The notes under the pieces: model-generated
The model's database searches: none
What the model saw: only the letters and a program-made list of their open reading frames with translations
What the model was told of the DNA's origin: nothing
Made by a program: the position numbers and the translations under genes
Shown here: one piece after another, positions 17,173 through 25,847 of the stretch
Numbering within the stretch: the first letter of the stretch is position 1
Layout: each line of letters starts with the position of its first letter
DNA from: Companilactobacillus nodensis DSM 19682 = JCM 14932 = NBRC 107160
GTDB taxonomy: Bacteria; Bacillota; Bacilli; Lactobacillales; Lactobacillaceae
Direction: 5' to 3'
Assembly (NCBI RefSeq): GCF_000615905.1
Contig: NZ_BAMN01000002.1
Coordinates: 62,001 to 126,000, forward strand
DNA: 64,000 nt

Positions 17173-18896
17173 TGAAAAAATTTGTTAAAACCTTTTTAAA
17201 ACACCAATATAACTTGCATCAGATAATGTACCTCTATACCAGGATCTTGATGGCGACTGTTACTGTCGTAGCACTGATTCTCTTGGGAGTTGCACTATCT
17301 AATATTAAGTTTCAATCTAATCAATCACTGTTGATCGGATTGTATAATTCCGCTGACACGATGGGTGACCAGCAGGCTGAGGTCAATAAGTTTGCTCGTG
17401 ATCTATCTGATGATCCGATTCGAGTGGCTAACTATCGAGATTTTTTTGCCATGAACTCAGAAGATTATTTGAATAAGAGTCAGGAGGAATTTTCTGGTCA
17501 GACGTTCTATTATTTACCGACAGTGATGTATGACTTTTTTGATCAGAATAGTAGTTTTCAAAAAGTTACTCTGAATGAGAATTCTTCAAAGGACAGTATG
17601 GTAGTTACGCCTAAGGAAATCGGTGGTATCCGGATCAAGGCCAATAAGGTGCGAGCTGAGGGATTGTATTACACGGTGCCACTTGTCGACAAGACATCAC
17701 TTAGTAATTTTGGCTCAGTCGTCGTGAACGTTTCACCGCAACGGATAACCCAGCGATTCGACAAGTTGAGCTTTAACAAGAGTCTGCAGTTTCTGGTCTT
17801 GTCAGATACTGGTCAGATTCAATATGGCTATCATCTCGATGAGCGTCTGAGATCTAAGAAGCTGAAGAATTATTGGCTGGGTCAGGATCAGCAATTTATT
17901 TCAAAAGATCTCAGACAGAGCTATTTCATTAAAGGACTCAATATGCCGGGTAATCGTTATATCTACACGTTGATCCCGAAGCAAGATGTCTATCTGAAAA
18001 TGATCATTTGGTCAGCGATGATCATTGGCTTAGCTATCGCGATCGAGCTATTTCTCAAGTGGAGTTTTCGCTGGGTCTTCAAGTATTACAACAAGGAATT
18101 GTTGTGGATGACGAATTCGATGACGGCTATTTCTAATGGTGAGATCAATGCTAGATTGCATGTTCCGAGACAAGCTGGCGAGATCAGGACGCTGGCAGAA
18201 GGTATCAATACGATGCTTGATGCGATCGATAAGTATGTCTTGCAGATCTATCAATTGAAGCTGGCACAAAAAGATGCCAATTTGAATGCTTTGCAGTCGC
18301 AGATCAATCCGCATTTTCTTTACAATACTTTGGAATATATTCGGATGTATGCCTTGAATGAGGGTGAGGATGAATTGGCTGAGGTTGTTTTCAACTTCGG
18401 TAGTTTGATGCGAAATAACATTAGCCAAGAGACGAATGTTCCGTTGGAACAGGAATTTGATTTTGCGGAAAAATATAGTTACTTGTATCAGATGCGTTAT
18501 CCGGATCAAGTCTCCTATCAATATTCAATTGCGGACGAAGTCAAGAATGTTGTCGTTCCTAAGTTCATTATTCAGCCGCTGGTTGAGAATTATTTTAAAT
18601 ATGGTTTGGATCTGACGAAAATTGACAATGCGATTCACGTATCTGCAATTAAAGAGAGCAATGAGTGTGTGATCAAGGTTGAAGATAATGGTAAAGGGAT
18701 GTCAGAGACAGCCATCAAGCAGCTGAAAGATCACTTAGATTCAGATATTGATACGTTGATGAAGAATTCTAAGTCAGTAGGGATAGCCAATATTCAAGCA
18801 CGGATGCAGATCAAGTTTAATAAAGAGTTTGATTTGGATATTTATCGTAACAAATACCAGGGAGTCACAATACAAATGTCGTTCAAATTGAGGTGA
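17172..18896 (+). CDS. YesM-like sensor histidine kinase
   Basis: The 574-residue kinase has one membrane helix near residues 25-43, an extracytoplasmic sensor region, a second helix near 276-296, a HAMP linker, and a His_kinase domain. His381 lies in QINPHFLYNTLEYIRMYA, and the ATPase has VEDNGKGMS and SVGIANI. This is the LytS/YesM type. It overlaps the DUF624 gene by one base, and the response-regulator gene begins four bases after its stop. It probably senses an oligosaccharide, perhaps through the binding lipoproteins, and activates glycan genes. Confidence 0.93.
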   Translation: MKKFVKTFLKHQYNLHQIMYLYTRILMATVTVVALILLGVALSNIKFQSNQSLLIGLYNSADTMGDQQAEVNKFARDLSDDPIRVANYRDFFAMNSEDYLNKSQEEFSGQTFYYLPTVMYDFFDQNSSFQKVTLNENSSKDSMVVTPKEIGGIRIKANKVRAEGLYYTVPLVDKTSLSNFGSVVVNVSPQRITQRFDKLSFNKSLQFLVLSDTGQIQYGYHLDERLRSKKLKNYWLGQDQQFISKDLRQSYFIKGLNMPGNRYIYTLIPKQDVYLKMIIWSAMIIGLAIAIELFLKWSFRWVFKYYNKELLWMTNSMTAISNGEINARLHVPRQAGEIRTLAEGINTMLDAIDKYVLQIYQLKLAQKDANLNALQSQINPHFLYNTLEYIRMYALNEGEDELAEVVFNFGSLMRNNISQETNVPLEQEFDFAEKYSYLYQMRYPDQVSYQYSIADEVKNVVVPKFIIQPLVENYFKYGLDLTKIDNAIHVSAIKESNECVIKVEDNGKGMSETAIKQLKDHLDSDIDTLMKNSKSVGIANIQARMQIKFNKEFDLDIYRNKYQGVTIQMSFKLR

Positions 18897-18900
18897 TCAT

Positions 18901-20385
18901 ATGTACTCGGTACTTTTAGTCGATGATGAGTATATGATTTTGAAGGGTTTAGAGAGAATTATTGATTGGTCAGAATTTGGTTTTGAAATCAGCACTACCT
19001 GCAAGAGTACAGTCCAAGCGTTAGATTATCTGGAGAATTCAGCAGTTGATCTAGTGATCGCGGATGTCAATATGCCGTCAATGACAGGCTTAGAAATGAT
19101 CGAAACAGCTCAACGTAAGAGGATCTCGTTTGAGTTTGTTATCTTGTCAGGATATCAGGACTTTGAATACGTTCAACACGGACTGCAGATGGGCGCAGTT
19201 GATTATTTGCTGAAACCGATCGATGCCAATAAGTTGAAGGATGTTCTGGTTAAGATCAAGACCAAGCTTGATGCGGATAATTTGTTTAAGGAGCAGCTTT
19301 CGAAGATAACTAATATCACGATGCAGCAATTATTGTTGAATGAATTAACTGATGAGGAAAAAAATGATTTCCTAAGTAATTATGGTCTGTCATGTGAAGT
19401 GATCAATGCCGGTATCACAGTTATTGCTTGTAATCGTCTGCATGATTTTAAGAAAATTTTGGATTTCTGCCATGATCAGAATCAACCGCTGCTGTATTCA
19501 TCTGATGATACGTTATTCATTGCCTTTATTGGGAATAACGGCAGTCTGATCAAGTTCATGCGGGACTTGGAGAATCTTCAATATATAACGAGTGAGTCAT
19601 ATATGACTGTCGGTTCGCGAGTGAACGACTGGAATAGTTTAACTGAGAGTTTTGAACAGTCTAAGAAGCTTGGCTCACTGTATAAGTTTTATACTCGCAA
19701 GGATAATTTTTTGAGTAACCAGACTAGAATGGATTGGCTCAATCAAGCGACCGTACCGAAGTTTACGCTGACTGAGATCCGTAATGCGATCAACAATAAT
19801 GATTACGAAGGCTCGATCAATATTTTGAAGCAAATTTTTTCGGAGTTTTCGAAGAATGCTATTAATCCGAGTTATGCACGACAAATGGCTTTTTTGATCT
19901 TCTTAGAGATTCACAAGAAGATGGACCTCTCTGATAAGGAATATCAGGACATTGTTGTGAGGATCAATAAGTCTTCTAGCTGGCAAAAACTAGAAGATCT
20001 ATTGATATCAATGATCGATGTGCTACTTGATCAGCAGAGCCAAAATGATTTTGTATCGTTGAATGTTCAAAAGACGATCGAGATAGTTAATCGGGAATAT
20101 CAAGATGATATTAATCTTTCTTTGATATCAGAACGGCTGCAGTTGAATACGAATTACTTAGGCCAATTGTTCAAGAAAGAAATCGGCGAGAGTTTCGCTA
20201 GTTATTTGAATCATTATCGTATTCGTAAAGCTAAGGACTTGTTGAGTGACAGTCAAATGAGTGTTGCCGATATCGCCTTGGATGTAGGTTACGTTAATAC
20301 CGGATATTTCTTCAAGAATTTTCGAAAGATATCTGGACTATCTCCAAAAGAATTTCGCCAACAGAGCCATGAAATGTCTAATTAA
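18901..20385 (+). CDS. YesN-like response regulator with AraC-type DNA-binding domain
   Basis: The 494-residue protein has a receiver domain (DDE at residues 8-10, phospho-acceptor Asp55 in VIADVNMPSMTG, Lys near 107 in YLLKPID). A long middle region follows, then a C-terminal AraC-type double helix-turn-helix (LSLISERLQLNTNYLGQLFKK to NTGYFFKNFRKISGLSPKEFR). It is the partner of the kinase just upstream. Such pairs activate neighbouring carbohydrate transport genes. Possible targets are the operon at 10351 and perhaps the mannosidase genes. No target site is evident to me. Confidence 0.93.
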   Translation: MYSVLLVDDEYMILKGLERIIDWSEFGFEISTTCKSTVQALDYLENSAVDLVIADVNMPSMTGLEMIETAQRKRISFEFVILSGYQDFEYVQHGLQMGAVDYLLKPIDANKLKDVLVKIKTKLDADNLFKEQLSKITNITMQQLLLNELTDEEKNDFLSNYGLSCEVINAGITVIACNRLHDFKKILDFCHDQNQPLLYSSDDTLFIAFIGNNGSLIKFMRDLENLQYITSESYMTVGSRVNDWNSLTESFEQSKKLGSLYKFYTRKDNFLSNQTRMDWLNQATVPKFTLTEIRNAINNNDYEGSINILKQIFSEFSKNAINPSYARQMAFLIFLEIHKKMDLSDKEYQDIVVRINKSSSWQKLEDLLISMIDVLLDQQSQNDFVSLNVQKTIEIVNREYQDDINLSLISERLQLNTNYLGQLFKKEIGESFASYLNHYRIRKAKDLLSDSQMSVADIALDVGYVNTGYFFKNFRKISGLSPKEFRQQSHEMSN

Positions 20386-20401
20386 TGATGAGGATAGTTA
20401 A

Positions 20402-21271
20402 ATGAATAATTTGGGATTGATCGATATTGGTGGTACGTCCATCAAGTTCGCCATTTGGCGAAATAATGAATTAGAGAAATTGCCTGCCGTTATGACGCCA
20501 GATAACTTGGAAGGATTCTACGAAGTACTGACGAGTGCGGTTGAAAAGATGAAGCTAGAGGCACAGATTGTTGGAGTTGGTATTAGTTCACCCGGTGCAG
20601 TTGATAAAACTATCGGCGTTATTAGGGGAGTATCTGCGGTGAAATATCTGCATGACTTCGATATCTTGAGTGTGCTGACGGAGAAGTTTGGTTTGCCAGT
20701 TAGTCTGGAGAATGATGCCAACTGTGCTGCTCTTGCTGAATTGGATGCCGGTGCCGGTAGGGGTGTCGCCAGCTTGATATTTTTGATACTCGGAACCGGT
20801 GTTGGTGGATCTGTTATTGTTGATCATCAGATTTGGCACGGCGCGCACTTATTTGGTGGTGAGTTTGGTCTCATGTTGATCGATGGGTACAAGACATTGA
20901 GTAATTTAGGAACGGCAGTTAATGCAGCAGCGAGGTATAACGCTGTTAATGGGACGCAGTGTTCTGGTAAGGAAGTTTTCGCGTTAGCTAAGAGTGGTGA
21001 TACTAGCGCCCAAAGAGAAGTTCAGACGATGTATCAGGCTCTTGCTAAAGGAATTTTCAATTTGCAGTATTCATTTGATCCTGAACGAATCGTGATCGGT
21101 GGAGCAGTGTCTAACAACCCTGATTTAATTCCAGCCATTGAGGATGAAATAGATAAACTCAGGGATGTCACCGGAATTACCTCGGTCAAACCAGAATTAG
21201 TGACTTGTGAATTCACTGATGGTGCGAATCTGCGTGGTGCAATGGTTGACTTTTATCAAACTTTTGAATAA
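20402..21271 (+). CDS. ROK-family sugar kinase
   Basis: The 289-residue protein starts with the ATP-binding DIGGTSIKFAIW motif (residues 8-19) and contains ENDANCAALAE and LGTGVGGSVIVD. The HGAHLFGGEFGLM segment lies where other ROK kinases have the catalytic and substrate motif. The cysteine-rich zinc motif of the classical ROK group (CxCGxxGC) is absent, as in a subgroup of Firmicutes kinases. It likely phosphorylates free mannose or GlcNAc released by the enzymes of the locus. This substrate is inferred from context; glucose cannot be excluded. Confidence 0.85.
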   Translation: MNNLGLIDIGGTSIKFAIWRNNELEKLPAVMTPDNLEGFYEVLTSAVEKMKLEAQIVGVGISSPGAVDKTIGVIRGVSAVKYLHDFDILSVLTEKFGLPVSLENDANCAALAELDAGAGRGVASLIFLILGTGVGGSVIVDHQIWHGAHLFGGEFGLMLIDGYKTLSNLGTAVNAAARYNAVNGTQCSGKEVFALAKSGDTSAQREVQTMYQALAKGIFNLQYSFDPERIVIGGAVSNNPDLIPAIEDEIDKLRDVTGITSVKPELVTCEFTDGANLRGAMVDFYQTFE

Positions 21272-21303
21272 AAAAGGGACTCACTTTCATGAGTCCCTTT
21301 TTT
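21271..21303. terminator. Bidirectional terminator between ROK kinase and GH92 gene
   Basis: AAAAAGGGACTCA (21271-21283) pairs with TGAGTCCCTTTTT (21290-21302). A- and T-runs on either side serve the + and - genes. Confidence 0.92.
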
Positions 21304-23396
21304 TTATGGTAACAAGGTTATTCGATTGATTATCTTACCACCAGAAATCACTTGATCATGCGTTATATAACGGTCTGAAGAAACGTGATCGTTCACGGAT
21401 TCTAGATGATTGAACTGGTTCTGTGGCAAGTTGTTCTTGGTGATGATAGTTGTTTGTTTACCGTTAGGCAAGTTTAATTTTACACTGTCGAATTGTGGTG
21501 AACCGACGACGTATTGACCACTGCCAGGGCAGACAGGTAGAATCCCAGAGTTGAGAAGATATACCAAGCTGACATTGAACCGTTATCCTCATCACCTGGA
21601 TAGCCATTGATCGTGTCATTGAACTTATTCAACAGTTGTTTAACTAAGATCGAAGTGTATTCAGGCTTGTCCGTGTACATGAATAAGTAAGGAATGTGGA
21701 AGCTTGGTTGATTTGATAAGGCTAATTGACCGAAGTTAAGCTGAGCCATTTCCGTCATTTCGTGAATTTCGAAGCCGTAGCCACCGACATGATAGGCGGG
21801 AGCTTGGTTACACAGTTCTACTAGTGTATCTCTGAAGCCGTCTTCGTCGTTATAGAGGTCTCTAAGTCCATCGATGTCGTGAAAAACTGAGAAGCTGTTT
21901 TGCCAAGCACTACCTTCGGTATAATCGGTGCCCCAGCTTAGTGAATCAAACGGTTCTTTGAATTTGCCGTTTGCTAATTTGGCACGCATCAGGCCGGTCT
22001 CTGGATCGAAAAGATTCTTATAATTCATTGATGAGTTGAGATACTTTTGTTGGATATCTGTTTCACCAAGAATCTTAGCAACTTGGCTAATGCAGAAGTC
22101 ACTGTAAGCATAATCGAGCGTATTGTTGACACTCTCTTTGTATTTGTCAGCCGGTAAATATCCATAACGGTCGTAATCAGCCGTACCTTGGCGTCCAAAC
22201 TTGTCATTGTCAGCCTTCTTAGTTGAGCTATCGATCATTGCCTTTAAGAATAACTTTAATTTATCGTCTGATAATAATCCTTTCACAGCAGCATCCGCAA
22301 TCACTGCATCAATCAATGTTCCGGGCATCATACCACGCTCGTCTGGTGCGAGCCATTTTGGCAGGAAACCACTTTCGAGGTAGCTATTGTAGAAGCCATC
22401 TAACATCTGTTTGAAGGTCTCTGGTATCAAAATAGAGAACAGCGGGTAAACAGTCTTGCTGGTATCCCAGAAGCCATTGTTCATGTACAGGAATCCTGTC
22501 TTAGTGGCTTTGTTGTAGATGTCAAAATGGATTGGTTCATTATCTTGATCCAGTTCGTAACACCGTTGTGGGAATAGAAAGACTCGATAGAGATTGTGAT
22601 AAAAAGTTGAAATGTTTTGTTTGTTTTGATCACTAACTTCAATCAAGTCAAAATACTTTTGCCATTCTGTGGCTGCTGATTCAACAGAAATATCAAAATT
22701 TGGATTTATGCGATCAAGATTTAACTCTGCCTGTTTTGGACTAATAAATGAAGTAGCCAAGGTCACATTGAGCTCAGTGATATCGCCAAAGTTAACTAAG
22801 AATAGGTCATACAATTCGGTTTGAAATTGTTGAGTAGATTTGATCGTAGCATCAAAGTTAATTTTTACAAATTCGTTAAAATCATCGCTAAAGTCAGAAG
22901 CATAGTTTTGGACGGTCACTGATAATTGATTACCTGCAACATCAAAACGCCCAGTCTTAGGTACTTTTAATAGGAAACCATTGCTATGTCTATTAAAGGT
23001 GTACCGTACATTAGCTCCATAAGCACTGGCGGTTAATTCTGATGTAACGTCATAACGTTGATCTTGGATGCGTAAATAGTTAGGTTGAAAGATGGCTCTT
23101 TCAGGATCATATGAACCGCTAATAGTATTCAAGTCGGTAATATCGACTGATTCACTGATGGCGGTAAAAATAAGTTGCTGGAAGTCGCCGATCCAAGGGC
23201 TAGGCTGATGAGTCAGTCTAATTCCAGAATATTTGTGATCAGTGGGTTTGAAAAACCAAGAGGTGTCCTCATCAGTTGTTTGTACACAAAAATAATTCAT
23301 GCCAAAGGGTACACCGGTATAGGGCAAGGTATTCCCATGTGAGAAGTCGGGACTGTTATTAGTACCGTGTCGGGTGTCGATATTTTCGATGTTCAT
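21304..23396 (-). pseudogene. GH92 alpha-mannosidase with one frameshift near its C-terminus
   Basis: Residues 1 to about 621 run in one frame and contain GH92 hallmarks: NGFWDTSKTVYPL, GMMPGTLIDA, HVGGYGFEIHEMTEMA and GDEDNGSMSAWYIFSTLGFY. After GFY the frame turns to a short unrelated tail. The adjacent frame supplies the expected PVCPGSGQYVVGSPQFDSV and runs to a stop at 21304. Adding one C near 21535 (CC to CCC on the coding strand) restores a 697-residue enzyme. There is no signal peptide, so it acts in the cytoplasm on imported alpha-mannosides, probably alpha-1,2-linked. The start follows AAGGAG and lies 11 bases after the GntR-family gene, forming an operon with it. Confidence 0.9.
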
Positions 23397-23407
23397 TTCA
23401 GAACTCC

Positions 23408-24442
23408 TTATTTGGTAGATTGTCGACTGATCAATTTAACCGGAATAGTAATAGTGTCGGGAACGTCAAAATTTGGATCTTTGATTTTATTTAGTAAGAT
23501 CTCAGTTGCTTTTGCACCAATTAAATTGAAGTCTTGATTGATTGTAGTCAGACTAGGATAGCTCAGTGAAGCAGCCTGAATATTGTCGAAACCTACGATC
23601 GATACAGCATTCGGGATATCGATATCTTTTTTGTGCAAATAATTAATGATATTGATGGCTGTAACGTCATTTTCAGCGACGATGGCATCGATCTTTTTCT
23701 CAGAAATATAACTAGCAATGGTCTCAAAGTCACTCTTCTTGTTGAGAGTGATGAGTGGAATATCAGTCGTGATACTTTGCTCTTTGAGTGTCGTCAAAAA
23801 TCCCAAATAACGTGAACGAACTGAGATCTCTGAAAGAGCTGAGTCAGCGACAAAACAGGGGTGTGAATTGCCCTTTAAGACAGCGGTAGTTGCTAACTTA
23901 CCACCGTCCAAATTATCTGGCATTACACATGGCAGTGGGAAATTCAGGATCTTCTTATCAAGTAGAACGACAGGAATGTTTCGCAAATAGAGCGAACTCA
24001 ATACACTGATATCTTCACTGACTTGGTTGACGTAATAAAGAATCCCGGCGACGTTAGTCAGAATATTGGCGTAGTCTTTTTTGAACTCTTGATTACTGAT
24101 AGTTTTCAAGTGATATTCAGGAGTGTTATTGATCTCCTTGAGTACACCACTCATGTAGTCACCAAATTCATAATTGTTGGCAAATGGAATTACCAGAAGA
24201 ATCTCTTGGACGTGAATGTCTTGAGAGATGGAATTCTGAATAACGATCGTACCTTTACCCTGTTTTCTAGCGACTAATTTATCCTGTTCCAACTCGTTGA
24301 GTGCACGTTTGGTAGTTATCCGACTGACCTGATACTTCTCAGCTAGTGAGAGTTCACTAGGAAGGGTCGATCCGATGGGATATTTTTGAGAAAGAATATC
24401 TTTTTTTAATGATTGATATATCAACTTATACTTAGGTTGCAT
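23408..24442 (-). CDS. GntR/LacI hybrid transcriptional regulator of the mannosidase genes
   Basis: The 344-residue regulator has an N-terminal winged helix (YQSLKKDILSQKYPIGSTLPSELSLAEKYQVS with KRALNELEQDKLVARKQGKGT, residues about 7-67). A LacI/periplasmic-binding-type effector domain follows, containing DAIVAENDVTAINIINYLHKK and VSIVGFDNIQAASLSYPSLTTI. This AraR-like layout binds a sugar ligand. It is divergent from GH125/GH38 and co-directional with GH92. The dyad TGATATATCA stands both inside its first codons and in the divergent promoter, so it probably represses its own gene, the mannosidases and the ABC operon. The ligand, perhaps mannose or a mannoside, is unknown. Confidence 0.9.
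   Translation of the reverse strand: MQPKYKLIYQSLKKDILSQKYPIGSTLPSELSLAEKYQVSRITTKRALNELEQDKLVARKQGKGTIVIQNSISQDIHVQEILLVIPFANNYEFGDYMSGVLKEINNTPEYHLKTISNQEFKKDYANILTNVAGILYYVNQVSEDISVLSSLYLRNIPVVLLDKKILNFPLPCVMPDNLDGGKLATTAVLKGNSHPCFVADSALSEISVRSRYLGFLTTLKEQSITTDIPLITLNKKSDFETIASYISEKKIDAIVAENDVTAINIINYLHKKDIDIPNAVSIVGFDNIQAASLSYPSLTTINQDFNLIGAKATEILLNKIKDPNFDVPDTITIPVKLISRQSTK
24413..24424. promoter_or_regulatory. Candidate operator inside the 5' end of the GntR-family gene
   Basis: TTGATATATCAA sits at about codons 7-10 of the regulator gene. The 16 bases TGATATATCAACTTAT from 24415 recur exactly at 24537-24552 in the divergent intergenic region. An intragenic site would allow roadblock autorepression or DNA looping between the two sites about 120 bases apart. 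Confidence 0.55.
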
Positions 24443-24502
24443 GGCTATCCGTCCTTTACTTTACTGAATATAACATAAAAAAATCAAAAAACAACTAGTA
24501 AT

Positions 24503-24546
24503 CTGTTATCGCTTGCATTATACTTTCACTTAAATATGATATATCA
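24503..24546 (+). promoter_or_regulatory. GH125-GH38 promoter with overlapping cre and GntR-type operator
   Basis: TTGCAT (24513-24518) and TATGAT (24535-24540), 16 bases apart, form a plausible promoter. A cre-like sequence TGTTATCGCTTGCA (24503-24516) overlaps the -35 box, and the dyad TGATATATCA (24537-24546) overlaps the -10 box. Both positions are suited to repression. Confidence 0.65.
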
Positions 24547-24563
24547 ACTTATGGAGGTAAATA

Positions 24564-25841
24564 ATGAAATTAACGCAACCGATTAAGTATTTTATGGAAG
24601 AGGTAGCATACGTGTCCCAAAAGACGCCGGATTGGTCCAAAGTTTTTGAAGTTACTTACACTAATACTTGGAAAACGGCTATCAAGCCAATGCCGGAGAA
24701 CGGTACCTTTGTCTTAACTGGTGACATTCCCGCCATGTGGCAGCGTGATTCAACTTGCCAAGTGCGTCCATATTTGGTTATGGCGCAACATATCCCCGAA
24801 GTATCTGACTTGATATATGAAGTTGTGAAACGACAATTCTTCAATATGAACCTTGATCCATATGCGAATGCCTTCAACGCGGAAGCTAATAATGCTGGTC
24901 ATCAGAAGGATAAGACTGTGATGACACCGTGGATCTGGGAACGAAAGTTTGAGATCGATTCGTTATGTTTCCCAGTTCAGTTGTCATATCTATTGTATAA
25001 GAATACGGGCCGAAAAGACCAATTCGATGAAAATTTTGTTAGTGGAATTAAAAAAATGTTAATGGTTTTTGAAACGGAGCAACATCACAACACATCTGAC
25101 TATCGTTTTGAACGGACTTATGATCGTCCAGAAGATACGCTGGTTAATGATGGAAAAGGCAGTGAGGTTGGCTATACCGGTATGATCTGGTCTGCCTTTA
25201 GGCCTAGTGATGATGCCTGTGTTTATGGATACTTAGTTCCAGCCAATATGTTTGCAGTTTTAGTTTTGGACTACATCCAAGAGATTTTTACAGAGATCAT
25301 TCCTAATGAAGTAATCGTTCAAAAGGCTAGAAAAATCCAACGAGAAGTTCGTGCTGGTATTGAAGAATACGGAACAACGACTAACGCTGCTGGTGAAACG
25401 ATCTATGCCTATGAAACTGATGGCTTAGGGAATCATCTCATCATGGACGATGGCAATGTTCCTAACTTGTTGGGTACACCATATCTCCATTACACCACAA
25501 TGGATGATCCAATCTATCTGAATACAAGAAAGACGATCCTTAGTCCGGAGAATCCTTATTTCTATGTTGGAAAATATGGTCAGGGACTAGGTAGTCCGCA
25601 TACACCAGAAAATTATATTTGGCATATCGCACTGTCCGTTCAAGGATTAACACAAGCTGATGAGGCTGAAAAAGCCCGTTTATTGCAAAACATGGTCGAC
25701 ACAACGGCCGGAACTGACTTAATGCACGAGGGATTTGACGTAGATGATCCTAATAACTACACCCGTGAATGGTTCTCTTGGGCCAATATGATGTACTGCG
25801 AACTATTCCTCAACTACTACGGATATCAAATTAAGGAGTAA
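24564..25841 (+). CDS. GH125 exo-alpha-1,6-mannosidase
   Basis: The 425-residue cytoplasmic protein shows the GH125 pattern: TGDIPAMWQRDSTCQVRPYL (residues 51-70), EVGYTGMIWSAFRPSDDACVYGYLVPANM, and the C-terminal HEGFDVDDPNNYTREWFSWANMMYCEL. Family enzymes remove terminal alpha-1,6-linked mannose from N-glycan cores. It leads the operon with GH38 and starts six bases before that gene. No signal peptide is present, so it acts on imported glycans. It is a conventional, full-length member of the family. Confidence 0.94.
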   Translation: MKLTQPIKYFMEEVAYVSQKTPDWSKVFEVTYTNTWKTAIKPMPENGTFVLTGDIPAMWQRDSTCQVRPYLVMAQHIPEVSDLIYEVVKRQFFNMNLDPYANAFNAEANNAGHQKDKTVMTPWIWERKFEIDSLCFPVQLSYLLYKNTGRKDQFDENFVSGIKKMLMVFETEQHHNTSDYRFERTYDRPEDTLVNDGKGSEVGYTGMIWSAFRPSDDACVYGYLVPANMFAVLVLDYIQEIFTEIIPNEVIVQKARKIQREVRAGIEEYGTTTNAAGETIYAYETDGLGNHLIMDDGNVPNLLGTPYLHYTTMDDPIYLNTRKTILSPENPYFYVGKYGQGLGSPHTPENYIWHIALSVQGLTQADEAEKARLLQNMVDTTAGTDLMHEGFDVDDPNNYTREWFSWANMMYCELFLNYYGYQIKE

Positions 25842-25847
25842 TTTAAA

